Of a stretch of DNA of 64,000 nt, positions 35,706-43,930 are shown one piece after another (position 1 is the stretch's first letter; every line of letters begins with the position of its first letter). The notes beneath the pieces were generated by a model, which ran no database searches, had not been told where the DNA came from, and worked only from the letters and a program-made list of their open reading frames with translations. Source of the stretch: Spirochaetaceae bacterium. Its GTDB lineage: Bacteria; Spirochaetota; Spirochaetia; SZUA-6; DRHE01. Both the position numbers and the translations under genes were made by a program. The stretch spans positions 4,266,549 to 4,330,548 of the forward strand of contig CP070696.1 of the NCBI GenBank assembly GCA_020353535.1. Direction: 5' to 3'.

Positions 35706-35736
35706 GGCCGGATGGGTCTTTGAGAGCCATCCGGCC
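35706..35736 (+). terminator. Hairpin between binding protein and permease genes
   Basis: GGCCGGATGG and CCATCCGGCC form a perfect 10-bp stem with an 11-nt loop, followed by TGCTCTTGC without a T-run. As in the sugar transporter at 6379-6407, it lies directly after the binding-protein gene and may set the ratio of binding protein to permease. Confidence 0.65.
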
Positions 35737-35801
35737 TGCTCTTGCAGCTGCCCTGCAACCACATTCGGGAACGAGTTACAGTTCAAGCACGGGGAAAGCC
35801 G

Positions 35802-36746
35802 ATGTATGCTTTTATCGCCAAGCGCATCTTCCAAATGATCGTTGTCCTGTTCATCGTCAGCATGGCTGTATTTTCACTGATCCTGCTGATTCCCGGGGAC
35901 GTAGCCACCGCTATACTCGGACTCGACGCCAACGAAAAGGATATCCAGATCATCCGGGAAAAACTCGGTCTGGACAAACCGGTTTACATCCAGTATCTAA
36001 AATGGCTGGGAAACGTGCTGCGGGGCGACTTCGGGCGCTCCCTGACAACGAAGCATCCGGTCAGCCTGCTGTTCGCCCAGCGGCTTCCGTTTACCATCCA
36101 GTTGGCCCTGTTCGGTATGTTCCTGGCCGTACTGATAGGCGTGCCGGCGGGGATCATCGCGGCCAGGAGGCAGAACTCTGCTGTAGATATGATCCTCAGA
36201 GCGTTGACCACCGTAGGCATGGCCATGCCCAACTTCTGGCTGGGGATCCTGCTAATTCTGGTTTTCTCCCTATGGCTGCGCTGGCTGCCCTCCTCCGGGG
36301 CCGTCGACATACGCCAGAACTTCTGGGGCTGGCTGGGAGCCATGATCCTCCCGGCGCTCACCATCGGCGCCCGCTTTGCCGCGGTGGTGGTGCGGCAAAC
36401 CCGCTCGGCCATGCTGGAAGTCCTGCGAACCGACTACGTACGCACGGCCAGGGCAAAGGGCCTGTCCGAGCTGGTGGTAACCGGATCCCATGCCCTGCGC
36501 AACGCCCTGATCCCGGTGGTAACGGTGATCGGTCTGCAGACGGGACGTCTTTTCGGCGGAGCGGTGATTACGGAAACCATCTTCAATCTGCCGGGCATGG
36601 GAAGTCTGATCGCCGTGGGCGTCAGCCAGAGAGACTTCGTGGTCGTTCAAGGCGGGGTCATGATTGCCGCCGTGGCAGTGCTGGGCATCAATCTGATCGT
36701 GGATATCCTGTACGCAGTACTGGACCCGAGAATCCGCTACGGATAA
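35802..36746 (+). CDS. Opp/Dpp-type ABC transporter permease (DppB-like)
   Basis: The 314-residue permease has six predicted helices. The N-terminus RIFQMIVVLFIVSMAVFSLILLIPGD and the EAA loop (DYVRTARAKGLSE, then HALRNALIPVVT) are typical of DppB/OppB. The ATG at 35802 is chosen over the longer frame from 35742 because family members begin about there. It follows the binding-protein gene after a hairpin and precedes the DppC-like gene by 19 bp. Confidence 0.93.
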   Translation: MYAFIAKRIFQMIVVLFIVSMAVFSLILLIPGDVATAILGLDANEKDIQIIREKLGLDKPVYIQYLKWLGNVLRGDFGRSLTTKHPVSLLFAQRLPFTIQLALFGMFLAVLIGVPAGIIAARRQNSAVDMILRALTTVGMAMPNFWLGILLILVFSLWLRWLPSSGAVDIRQNFWGWLGAMILPALTIGARFAAVVVRQTRSAMLEVLRTDYVRTARAKGLSELVVTGSHALRNALIPVVTVIGLQTGRLFGGAVITETIFNLPGMGSLIAVGVSQRDFVVVQGGVMIAAVAVLGINLIVDILYAVLDPRIRYG

Positions 36747-36765
36747 TCAGAAGGAAGAAGAAGGA

Positions 36766-37656
36766 ATGTCGCTCGGCCTGTTGAAGAGCAAGGAAATAGA
36801 CACAACCTATCGCTCCAACTTCCAGTACGCACTGCGCAGGTTGACGGCCAATCACTACAATCTGGTGGGCGGCATCATATTGCTGGTGTTTGTTCTGTGC
36901 GCCCTGCTGGCCCCGGTGATCGCGCCCTACGATCCCAGCCAGATCGATCTGAAAGCGGTTCTCAAGGGACCCAGCGGCGCGCACCTTCTGGGGACGGACA
37001 AGCTGGGCAGGGACATCTTGAGCCGCATCCTCCACGGCAGCTCGGTATCGTTGATCGTGGGTGTGGGGGCGGTGGGTTTCTCCTTCGCAGTCGGCTGCAC
37101 ATTGGGGATGATCGCGGGATTCGTCAAGGGAGCCATCGGCAACTCTATCATGCGCTTTATGGACGCCCTCTGGTCATTCCCCTCGCTCATTCTGGCTCTC
37201 AGCATCGCGACGGTAATCGGGCCGGGTATCAAGAACATCATCATCGCCGTTGGAATTACCTTCACACCCGGTTTCGCCCGTATCATGTACGCCCAGGTTC
37301 TGGTTACCCAGGAGGAGGTGTACGTCAGAGCGGCCAGAGCTCTGGGTGCCTCGGATTTTCGGCTGCTCCTTGCGCACATATTCCCGAACTGCCTGCCTCC
37401 CCTGATCGTCTACAGCTCGCTGATGGCCGCCCAGGCGATCATCGCAGAGGCGGGCTTGAGCTTTTTAGGCATCGGCGTCATTCCGCCTCGTGCTGCCTGG
37501 GGCTCGATGCTCAGGGAGGGTTACCCCTACCTGCGCATGGCCCCATGGGCAGCCGTGTTTCCCGGAGCCATGATCTTCCTTCTAGTGCTGGCTTTAAATT
37601 TTATAGGCGACGGGCTGCGGGACGCTCTGGACGTGAAGATGACTCAGAAAATCTGA
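36766..37656 (+). CDS. Opp/Dpp-type ABC transporter permease (DppC-like)
   Basis: The 296-residue second permease has a cytoplasmic N-terminal extension, then LLGTDKLGRDILSRILHGSSVSL, which is diagnostic of DppC/OppC. An EAA loop follows (YVRAARALGASDFRLLLAHIFPN). Six membrane segments are predicted. It pairs with the DppB-like permease to form the channel. AGGAAGAAG lies before the ATG. Confidence 0.93.
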   Translation: MSLGLLKSKEIDTTYRSNFQYALRRLTANHYNLVGGIILLVFVLCALLAPVIAPYDPSQIDLKAVLKGPSGAHLLGTDKLGRDILSRILHGSSVSLIVGVGAVGFSFAVGCTLGMIAGFVKGAIGNSIMRFMDALWSFPSLILALSIATVIGPGIKNIIIAVGITFTPGFARIMYAQVLVTQEEVYVRAARALGASDFRLLLAHIFPNCLPPLIVYSSLMAAQAIIAEAGLSFLGIGVIPPRAAWGSMLREGYPYLRMAPWAAVFPGAMIFLLVLALNFIGDGLRDALDVKMTQKI

Positions 37657-37681
37657 GGGAGGTTAATTGGGATATCCGGCA

Positions 37682-38659
37682 ATGAGTAAAGCCCTGTTGA
37701 AGGTCAGCGACCTGAAAACCTATTTTCACACTCCCGAAGGAACAGTGCGGGCCGTCGACGGCGTCGATCTGGAGCTAGCCGCCGGGCAGGTGCTGGGCCT
37801 GGTGGGGGAATCAGGATGCGGCAAAAGCGTGACCGCCCTTTCCATACTCCGGCTCATACCGGAACCTCCCGGGGAGATCGTCTCCGGCAGGGTGATGCTG
37901 CAGGAGCAGGATCTCCTTGCATTGAAGAATTCGGAGATGCGGGACGTTCGGGGAAACAGGATATCCATGATTTTTCAGGAACCGATGACCTCCCTGAATC
38001 CGGTGTTCCGGATTGGGGATCAGATATCCGAAGCGGTGAAGTTGCACCAGGGTCTGCCGGCGAATCTTGCCCGGGACAAGGCGGTGGAAATGCTTAAAAC
38101 CGTAGGCATTCCTTCCGCCGATATCCGCTATAAGGATTACCCCCATCAGCTCAGCGGCGGAATGAGGCAGCGGGTCATGATCGCCATGGCCTTCTCCTGC
38201 AATCCGGAGATCCTCATCGCCGATGAGCCGACAACCGCCCTGGATGTGACCATCCAAGCCCAGATACTGGAGCTGATGCGGGAGCTAAAAGAAACCACGA
38301 ACAGCGCCATCATTTTTATTACCCACAACCTGGGCATCATCGCCGAGAACGCGCAGCGGGTGATGGTGATGTATACGGGAAGAGTCGTGGAGAGCGCCGA
38401 TGTGAAAACAATCTTCAACGACCCGAAGCATCCCTACACGCTGGGACTCCTGGAGTCGATTCCCAGAAAAGGAAAGCGCCGTGGCAAAGATACCCTCTCA
38501 TCCATTCCGGGGATCGTTCCCAGCCTGTTCAATCTACCCAGCGGCTGCACCTTCAGCGATCGCTGCTCGAAGTTCGAAAGCGGACTGTGCGATCGGCAGG
38601 AGCCGTTCCTGGTGGAGACCGATCCCGGACATCACGTGCGCTGTTGGCAGTACAGGTAG
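37682..38659 (+). CDS. Opp/Dpp-type ABC transporter ATPase (DppD-like)
   Basis: The 325-residue ATPase has Walker A GESGCGKS, signature LSGGMRQR and Walker B LIADEPTTALD. Its C-terminal oligopeptide-transporter extension carries the cysteines GCTFSDRC and SGLC. The ATG at 37682 gives the standard N-terminus (MSKALLKVSDLKTYF). An in-frame TTG at 37667 has a better GGGAGG site but only 4-nt spacing, so the start may be five codons earlier. It works with the DppF-like ATPase encoded 11 bp downstream. Confidence 0.94.
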   Translation: MSKALLKVSDLKTYFHTPEGTVRAVDGVDLELAAGQVLGLVGESGCGKSVTALSILRLIPEPPGEIVSGRVMLQEQDLLALKNSEMRDVRGNRISMIFQEPMTSLNPVFRIGDQISEAVKLHQGLPANLARDKAVEMLKTVGIPSADIRYKDYPHQLSGGMRQRVMIAMAFSCNPEILIADEPTTALDVTIQAQILELMRELKETTNSAIIFITHNLGIIAENAQRVMVMYTGRVVESADVKTIFNDPKHPYTLGLLESIPRKGKRRGKDTLSSIPGIVPSLFNLPSGCTFSDRCSKFESGLCDRQEPFLVETDPGHHVRCWQYR

Positions 38660-38670
38660 CGGTATCCGGT

Positions 38671-39672
38671 ATGAGTGAACGGGAAGTGCTGATATCTACA
38701 AGGGACCTCAGGAAATACTACCAGGTGAAAAGCGGGCTGTTCTCCAGGTCCCGAGGGATCGTGAGAGCGGTCGACGGGGTGGACCTGGAGATCCACAAGG
38801 GCGAAACCCTGGGTCTGGTGGGGGAAAGCGGCTGCGGAAAAACGACCCTGGGTCAGCTGATCCTGAGACTGGAAGAGGCAACGACGGGAGAGATCTTCTA
38901 CAGAAACAGAGACGTTCTCAATATTACTGCGGAGCAGCTGCGTAAATTGAGGCGATCCATGCAGGTCATCTTCCAGGACCCCTTCGCATCTCTGGACCCG
39001 CGCATGACCGTCGGATCGATCCTGGAAGAAGCGTTCATCATCCACAGAATGCTTACCAGAACCGAGCGCCAAAAAAAAGTGTTCGAGCTCCTTCAAAAGG
39101 TCGAACTGCGGCCGGAGCTGTTCAAGCGCTATCCTCACGAGTTCTCAGGCGGTCAGAGACAGAGGATCGGCATAGCCCGCGCCCTGGCCCTGGATCCCGA
39201 GTTCATCGTCTGCGACGAGGCGGTCTCCGCCCTCGATGTTTCCATTCAAGCCCAGATCATGAACCTGCTCATCCGCCTTCAGTCCCAGCTCGACCTGACA
39301 TACCTGTTTATCGCCCACGATCTGAACGTGGTCCAGTACATCAGCGATCGCATAGCCGTCATGTATCTCGGCCGCATCGTCGAGCTGGCTCCCGTGGAGA
39401 AGCTCGCCAACGGAGACATCCATCCTTACACATCCGCTCTGCTGGCCGCAAGTCCGGAACCGGATCCGAACGCAGAACGGGAAAAACGCATCCTCAGCGG
39501 AGAGATCCCCAGTCCGATCGATCCGCCGAAAGGCTGTCACTTCCATCCGCGATGTCCGCGTAAAATGGAGCACTGCGACGCAAAGGTGCCGGCCCTGGCG
39601 GAGGTCGAGCCGGGACACGGGGTGCGTTGTTTCCTGTACCACGATCGGTTGGAAAAGGAAGCTCAAAAATGA
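38671..39672 (+). CDS. Opp/Dpp-type ABC transporter ATPase (DppF-like)
   Basis: The 333-residue ATPase shows Walker A GESGCGKTT, signature FSGGQRQR and Walker B FIVCDEAVSALD, followed by the C-terminal cysteine-containing region (KGCHFHPRCPRKMEHC). The ATG at 38671 removes 28 residues that are not homologous to the family. Its stop overlaps the start of the UroD-like gene in an ATGA, which ties that gene to the transporter. Confidence 0.94.
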   Translation: MSEREVLISTRDLRKYYQVKSGLFSRSRGIVRAVDGVDLEIHKGETLGLVGESGCGKTTLGQLILRLEEATTGEIFYRNRDVLNITAEQLRKLRRSMQVIFQDPFASLDPRMTVGSILEEAFIIHRMLTRTERQKKVFELLQKVELRPELFKRYPHEFSGGQRQRIGIARALALDPEFIVCDEAVSALDVSIQAQIMNLLIRLQSQLDLTYLFIAHDLNVVQYISDRIAVMYLGRIVELAPVEKLANGDIHPYTSALLAASPEPDPNAEREKRILSGEIPSPIDPPKGCHFHPRCPRKMEHCDAKVPALAEVEPGHGVRCFLYHDRLEKEAQK

Positions 39673-40700
39673 ACAGCAGAGAGAGAACCATACGTTCGAT
39701 CCGTTTCGAAAGGCCCGACAGGGTACCGGTTCTGCACAGAATCAAACCGGGATTCATCCGATTGCATCCCAGGGAGATCCGGGAGCTGCGGGACAGGTAT
39801 CCCAGCGACATCCTCCAGTCGGAGCGGACACATACCTGGTTTACCTTTCACAGTCCGGGCAAGCTCAATATGGAGCAGGGAAAGCGGGTCAAAGATGAGT
39901 GGGGCTGCGTATGGCAAACCCTGACCGGCGATCATCTCGGCCAGGTTGTGGATCCGCCTCTCAAGACACTGGAGGATTCGAACAGTTACAATTTCCCGGA
40001 TCCGGCGTTCGGTATCGAGGGAATCCGCACCATGGCGGAGGTACGTGCAGAGGATGGCCGCGAGCACTACATGATGGTCTGGATCGGAAGCATCTTTCAT
40101 CAATACACCTATCTGCGGGGATATGAAAACGCCCTCATGGATGTGGCCGAAGAGCGGTCAGAGTTCTTCTCCCTGTTGGAAAGATTGACGGGATTCGTGA
40201 TTCAGAGAATCAAAATCCTCGCTGATTACGATCTGGACGGCATCTTCCTTGCAGACGACTGGGGAACTCAGTTCAACATGCTGATCGATCCTCAAGTGTG
40301 GCGGCGCATCTTCAAGCCCCTGTACGGGCGCATCGCCGAGGAGATTCATAAGCTTGACCGGCTCGCCCACTATCACACCTGCGGCTACACGCTTCAAATC
40401 CTTCCAGACCTGATCGATTGCGGTTTCGACGAAATCAATCCGCAGGTGCCCACCATGGACATCCACCAGATCGCCACGTTCTTTCGCGATCGCAGGTGCA
40501 TCCGTCCCGATCTGGAGCGTCAGGGCGTGCTGCTGCATGGATCTGCGCAGGAGGTCGTTGATCATGTTATAAACACCTTCCAGACCTTAAGATCCGAAAA
40601 AGGCGGATACGTGGCCCATATTCCCGTGGAAGTCAACCTTCCGGTGGAAAACGTGGAAGCGATGATGAAGACCTATTCGCAGTGTGGTTTCAACAATTGA
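39669..40700 (+). CDS. Uroporphyrinogen decarboxylase (URO-D)-like protein
   Basis: This 343-residue member of the URO-D superfamily starts at 39669 in an ATGA overlap with the ATPase gene, with AAGGAAG upstream. The N-terminus (RERTIRSIRFERPDRVPV) and GIFLADDWGTQ, HYHTCGYT and FDEINPQ follow the pattern of catabolic URO-D relatives, a group that includes the cobalamin-linked methyltransferases MtaA and CmuA. A true haem-pathway HemE is unlikely from context and sequence. HTCGY could supply a metal-binding cysteine/histidine pair. Its substrate here is unknown, but it is locked between the transporter and two lyases. Confidence 0.85.
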   Translation: MNSRERTIRSIRFERPDRVPVLHRIKPGFIRLHPREIRELRDRYPSDILQSERTHTWFTFHSPGKLNMEQGKRVKDEWGCVWQTLTGDHLGQVVDPPLKTLEDSNSYNFPDPAFGIEGIRTMAEVRAEDGREHYMMVWIGSIFHQYTYLRGYENALMDVAEERSEFFSLLERLTGFVIQRIKILADYDLDGIFLADDWGTQFNMLIDPQVWRRIFKPLYGRIAEEIHKLDRLAHYHTCGYTLQILPDLIDCGFDEINPQVPTMDIHQIATFFRDRRCIRPDLERQGVLLHGSAQEVVDHVINTFQTLRSEKGGYVAHIPVEVNLPVENVEAMMKTYSQCGFNN

Positions 40701-40722
40701 ATAAAGAAGGGGATAAAAAGCA

Positions 40723-42237
40723 ATGCCGACGGTAGAGGGAAAACGAGCCCGCTCACTCCGGGTTTTGGAGGCTTTCTCCGAGACGATCAGGGAGTCAGAG
40801 CGGCAGCTGGAAAAAGATCTAAAGATGGTCCGGGATGTTTCCAGGGAACGGAATTACAGCGAGAAAGCCTGGATCGTGATGTTGGCGCACAGCGGGATCA
40901 TCACCGCCGATGATGCCGCCAAGATACTCCGGGCGATTTTGGAGTACGAACGGGACAATCCGGAAGAGGAGGGCAGCTCGTATCTGCCCAGCGACAGTTT
41001 TTCCGTCTGGTCTCTTGAAAAAAAATTGACAGGAAAGTTGGGAGCCGACCTGGCAGGCAATCTGAATATAGGCAAGACCCTTCCCGAGCCGATCGCCCGC
41101 ATAAAAATCAGGGATGGCTGTGTTTCCGTGATCGATGCCCTGCTCGATCTCCTAGGTGCCCTGCATCCGCTGATCTCCAGCTATCGCCACATGGTCATGC
41201 CGGGCTACACCCATCTGGCCCAAGCGCAGATTACAACCTTCGGGCACTACCTCCTCTCGTTTCATGATCCACTTTTACGGGCTCTGCTGGAACTGGAATC
41301 GGCCTATGGAAATACGAATTTGTCAACCCTGGGCTGCGGCGCCCTGGCCGGCACCAGCTGGCCGGTCGACAGGCAGCTGGTGGCGGAGCTCCTCGGTTTT
41401 GATGGAATCGTCGAGAACACCAATGACTGTGTAGCCTCGGCGGACTACGGCGTCAGTACCATGTCCGCTCTGGTGAACATCATGTTGCCGATCAGCAGGG
41501 TCACTCTGGATCTCCAGTTCTGGGGCTCCGAGGAAGTGAACATGATCGGGGTTCCGGAATCGTACTCAGACACGAGCAGCATGATGCCCCAAAAGAAGAA
41601 CTTCGGCGGTCAGCTGGAACGGATAAGGCTGGATAGTGCTACGATCATCAGCCGATTTCAGGAAGTGGCTACCCTGACCAAAAACGAACCCTTCGCCGAC
41701 ATGCTGCCCGTGATCCGGGTCCGTTTTCCTGCTGCCGATGCCCTGTGCGTCGTGAAGAAGTGTCTCAGAGTGCTTCAGGGTTTTCTTACCACGGTGATTC
41801 CGAATCAGGAGAAGATGGAATCCTTGAGCCGTGAGGGTTTTGCCACGGCGGCGGAGTTGGCCAATATCATGGTACGAAAGAACCGTATCTCCTACAGACA
41901 GGCCCATCACATCTCAGGGACGGTCGTGCGCATAGCGGCGGAGCGGAACATCACAGCGGATCGGGTGGATGCGGCACTCCTCGATGAAGCGGCCGAGCGC
42001 GTGCTGGGAAAACCAGCCGGATTCAGCGACGCTGAGGTACACGAAGCCCTCGATCCCAGGCACTTCGTGGAGTCCCACACTGTGCGCGGCGGTGTTGCTC
42101 CCGCGGAAGTTGAACGGATGGTGAAGGACAGGATCGCGAGGATCGAAGATGCCTCAGAGCGTCAGAGGGAGCGCAAGGAAAAGCTTACCGGGGCAAAAAA
42201 GATGCTCGAAGAACGATTCGATATGCTGGTTTCCTAA
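40723..42237 (+). CDS. Argininosuccinate-lyase-superfamily C-N lyase, paralogue 3
   Basis: The 504-residue protein is the most divergent of the set at the N-terminus, where the usual GDVHxxIE block is replaced by SDSFSVWSLEKKL. The TH loop is MPGYTHLAQAQ, the arginine-site segment is GKTLPEPIAR, the core is LGCGALAGTSWP and the serine loop is DTSSMMPQKKNFGG. VRGGVAPAEVERM closes the conserved part, and a charged coiled tail follows. GKTLPEP links it with paralogue 1 (GRTLQEP) rather than with 2 and 4 (ARTRPEP). It lies 22 bp after the URO-D-like gene, in the same unit. Confidence 0.87.
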   Translation: MPTVEGKRARSLRVLEAFSETIRESERQLEKDLKMVRDVSRERNYSEKAWIVMLAHSGIITADDAAKILRAILEYERDNPEEEGSSYLPSDSFSVWSLEKKLTGKLGADLAGNLNIGKTLPEPIARIKIRDGCVSVIDALLDLLGALHPLISSYRHMVMPGYTHLAQAQITTFGHYLLSFHDPLLRALLELESAYGNTNLSTLGCGALAGTSWPVDRQLVAELLGFDGIVENTNDCVASADYGVSTMSALVNIMLPISRVTLDLQFWGSEEVNMIGVPESYSDTSSMMPQKKNFGGQLERIRLDSATIISRFQEVATLTKNEPFADMLPVIRVRFPAADALCVVKKCLRVLQGFLTTVIPNQEKMESLSREGFATAAELANIMVRKNRISYRQAHHISGTVVRIAAERNITADRVDAALLDEAAERVLGKPAGFSDAEVHEALDPRHFVESHTVRGGVAPAEVERMVKDRIARIEDASERQRERKEKLTGAKKMLEERFDMLVS

Positions 42238-42334
42238 CTCATCGGCGGAACCTCCACGCTCATAACCGGCTGTCGATTGGCCTGTGGTGCGTGACCGCCT
42301 GAATATAGATTCAATAGCAAAGGGAGGATGAATC

Positions 42335-43834
42335 ATGAGTGATTTTGCCACGACTTCGGAACGGGTGAAGGTTCCCCACGATCCGCTGTACGTCGAATAT
42401 ATCGATCGGGAGCGGTACATCGAGGAGCTTGAATACCAGTTTTATACTCTGATCGACACCCATCGGGCCTGGCTGGTCATGCTGGTGGACAAAGGGATTG
42501 TTCCTACAAAGGATGCGGCGGCGGTGCTCAGGGGACTCAAAGAGTTGAAGTCGAAGGGGCCGGAGGCAATCGAATACAAGCCCGGCTATAACGACGTCTA
42601 CACCCATATCGAGCAATGGTTGATAGACAAGGTGGGGCGAGAGCCGGTTGCTCACCTCTCCCTGGCCCGCACCCGACCGGAACCGCTGATGCGCATGTAC
42701 TTCAGGGAACGAATCCTCGACTGTCTGGAGGAGATGTACAACTTTCGCACCGCGGTGCTCGATTCGGCCGAGAAAAACAAAGACACCGTGATGCCCGGCT
42801 ACACCCATCAGCAGCACGGCCAGCCCACGACCTTTGGCGCCTACCTGCTGGCGATCCACGATCCCCTGGCCCGTGCCAGTGCCTGGCTGGAAATGGCCTA
42901 CGCTACGACCAACGAGTCTACCATGGGTTGCGGCGCCCTGGCCGGCACGGCTTTCCCCATAGATCGGTACCAGGTCGCCGAGCTGCTGGGATTTGATTCC
43001 ATCATGGAGAGCACGATCGCCTCGGTTTCGACGGGGGATCACCTGGTACAGTCCACCTCAGCGGCCAACGATGCCATGATCACCCTCAGCCGCATGTGCC
43101 TTGACATGGAGCAGTGGTCCAATACGGAAGCGAAGTTTATGGAGCCGGCTCCCGAGTTCTCCGATGTGAGCAGCATGATGCCTCAGAAAAAGAATCCCTG
43201 CGTCTTCGAGTTCGCCCGGGGAAAGATTTCACGCGTATTGGGAGATACAGTTGGCATCTATGCCGGCCTGCTCAAATCATTCTACGCCGATGTAATCGAC
43301 CTGGAGATGACCTACGGGCCGTCACTGCGCGTGCTCGACCAGACCAGAGCAACGATGAAATTCATGACCGGTGTGATCAATACCATGATCATACACAGTA
43401 AGCGGATGCTGGAGACCACAGCCGAAGGTTTTTCAACGGTAAGCGAACTGGCCGACGAGATTTTCCGTTCCACTGGCCTGCCCCACCGGCTCGCCCACAG
43501 CATAGTCGCCAACACAGTCACAAGAGCACTGCATGATGGGATGGTTGCCACAGACATTACCGCGGAGTATGTGGAAAAAATCGCCGGGGAAGTGATCGGC
43601 CGCAAGCTGGGCTTGAGCGACGCCCAGGTCAAAAAAGCCCTCGATCCGGTGGAGTTCGTCAAATCCCACGACGTTCCCGGAGGACCCGCTCCGGCGGAAA
43701 CGCTCCGCATTGTCAAAGAGCGCCGTAAAAAGCTTGCCGAGGAACGTTCCCGCCTTGCCGGGCGGAGAAAAAAGGTTACAGAGGCCGAAAAAGCTCTCGA
43801 CCAAGCAGCGGAGAACCTGATCAGCGGGAAGTAG
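42335..43834 (+). CDS. Argininosuccinate-lyase-superfamily C-N lyase, paralogue 4
   Basis: The 499-residue protein starts at 42335 with GGAGG 7 bp upstream. It resembles paralogue 2: NDVYTHIEQWL, LARTRPEPLMR, MPGYTHQQHGQP, LGCGALAGTAFP, then the most canonical serine loop of the four (DVSSMMPQKKNPC) and VPGGPAPAETLR. The 97-bp gap before it shows no promoter, so it is probably the last gene of the lyase/Opp unit. Together the four lyases may handle different compounds or successive N-succinyl groups of one compound. Confidence 0.87.
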   Translation: MSDFATTSERVKVPHDPLYVEYIDRERYIEELEYQFYTLIDTHRAWLVMLVDKGIVPTKDAAAVLRGLKELKSKGPEAIEYKPGYNDVYTHIEQWLIDKVGREPVAHLSLARTRPEPLMRMYFRERILDCLEEMYNFRTAVLDSAEKNKDTVMPGYTHQQHGQPTTFGAYLLAIHDPLARASAWLEMAYATTNESTMGCGALAGTAFPIDRYQVAELLGFDSIMESTIASVSTGDHLVQSTSAANDAMITLSRMCLDMEQWSNTEAKFMEPAPEFSDVSSMMPQKKNPCVFEFARGKISRVLGDTVGIYAGLLKSFYADVIDLEMTYGPSLRVLDQTRATMKFMTGVINTMIIHSKRMLETTAEGFSTVSELADEIFRSTGLPHRLAHSIVANTVTRALHDGMVATDITAEYVEKIAGEVIGRKLGLSDAQVKKALDPVEFVKSHDVPGGPAPAETLRIVKERRKKLAEERSRLAGRRKKVTEAEKALDQAAENLISGK

Positions 43835-43895
43835 AACGCTATTATCGAGCCTTCGTCTCAAAACGTGTTTACTCACATGGTAAAGAAGGCAGACT

Positions 43896-43924
43896 TTGCT
43901 TTCAGCATTAGCGGTTATTATATT
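43896..43924 (+). promoter_or_regulatory. Leaderless promoter of the msrB-like gene
   Basis: TTGCTT (43896-43901) and TATATT (43919-43924) are 17 bp apart, and the ATG at 43931 lies exactly 7 nt after the -10. No ribosome-binding site precedes that ATG. Confidence 0.6.
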
Positions 43925-43930
43925 TATGAC

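Noticed and set aside
35720..36784. Open frame of 354 codons overlapping the DppB-like permease in another frame
   Set aside because: The composition is low in hydrophobic runs and rich in R/G/P, while the other frame is an unambiguous permease.
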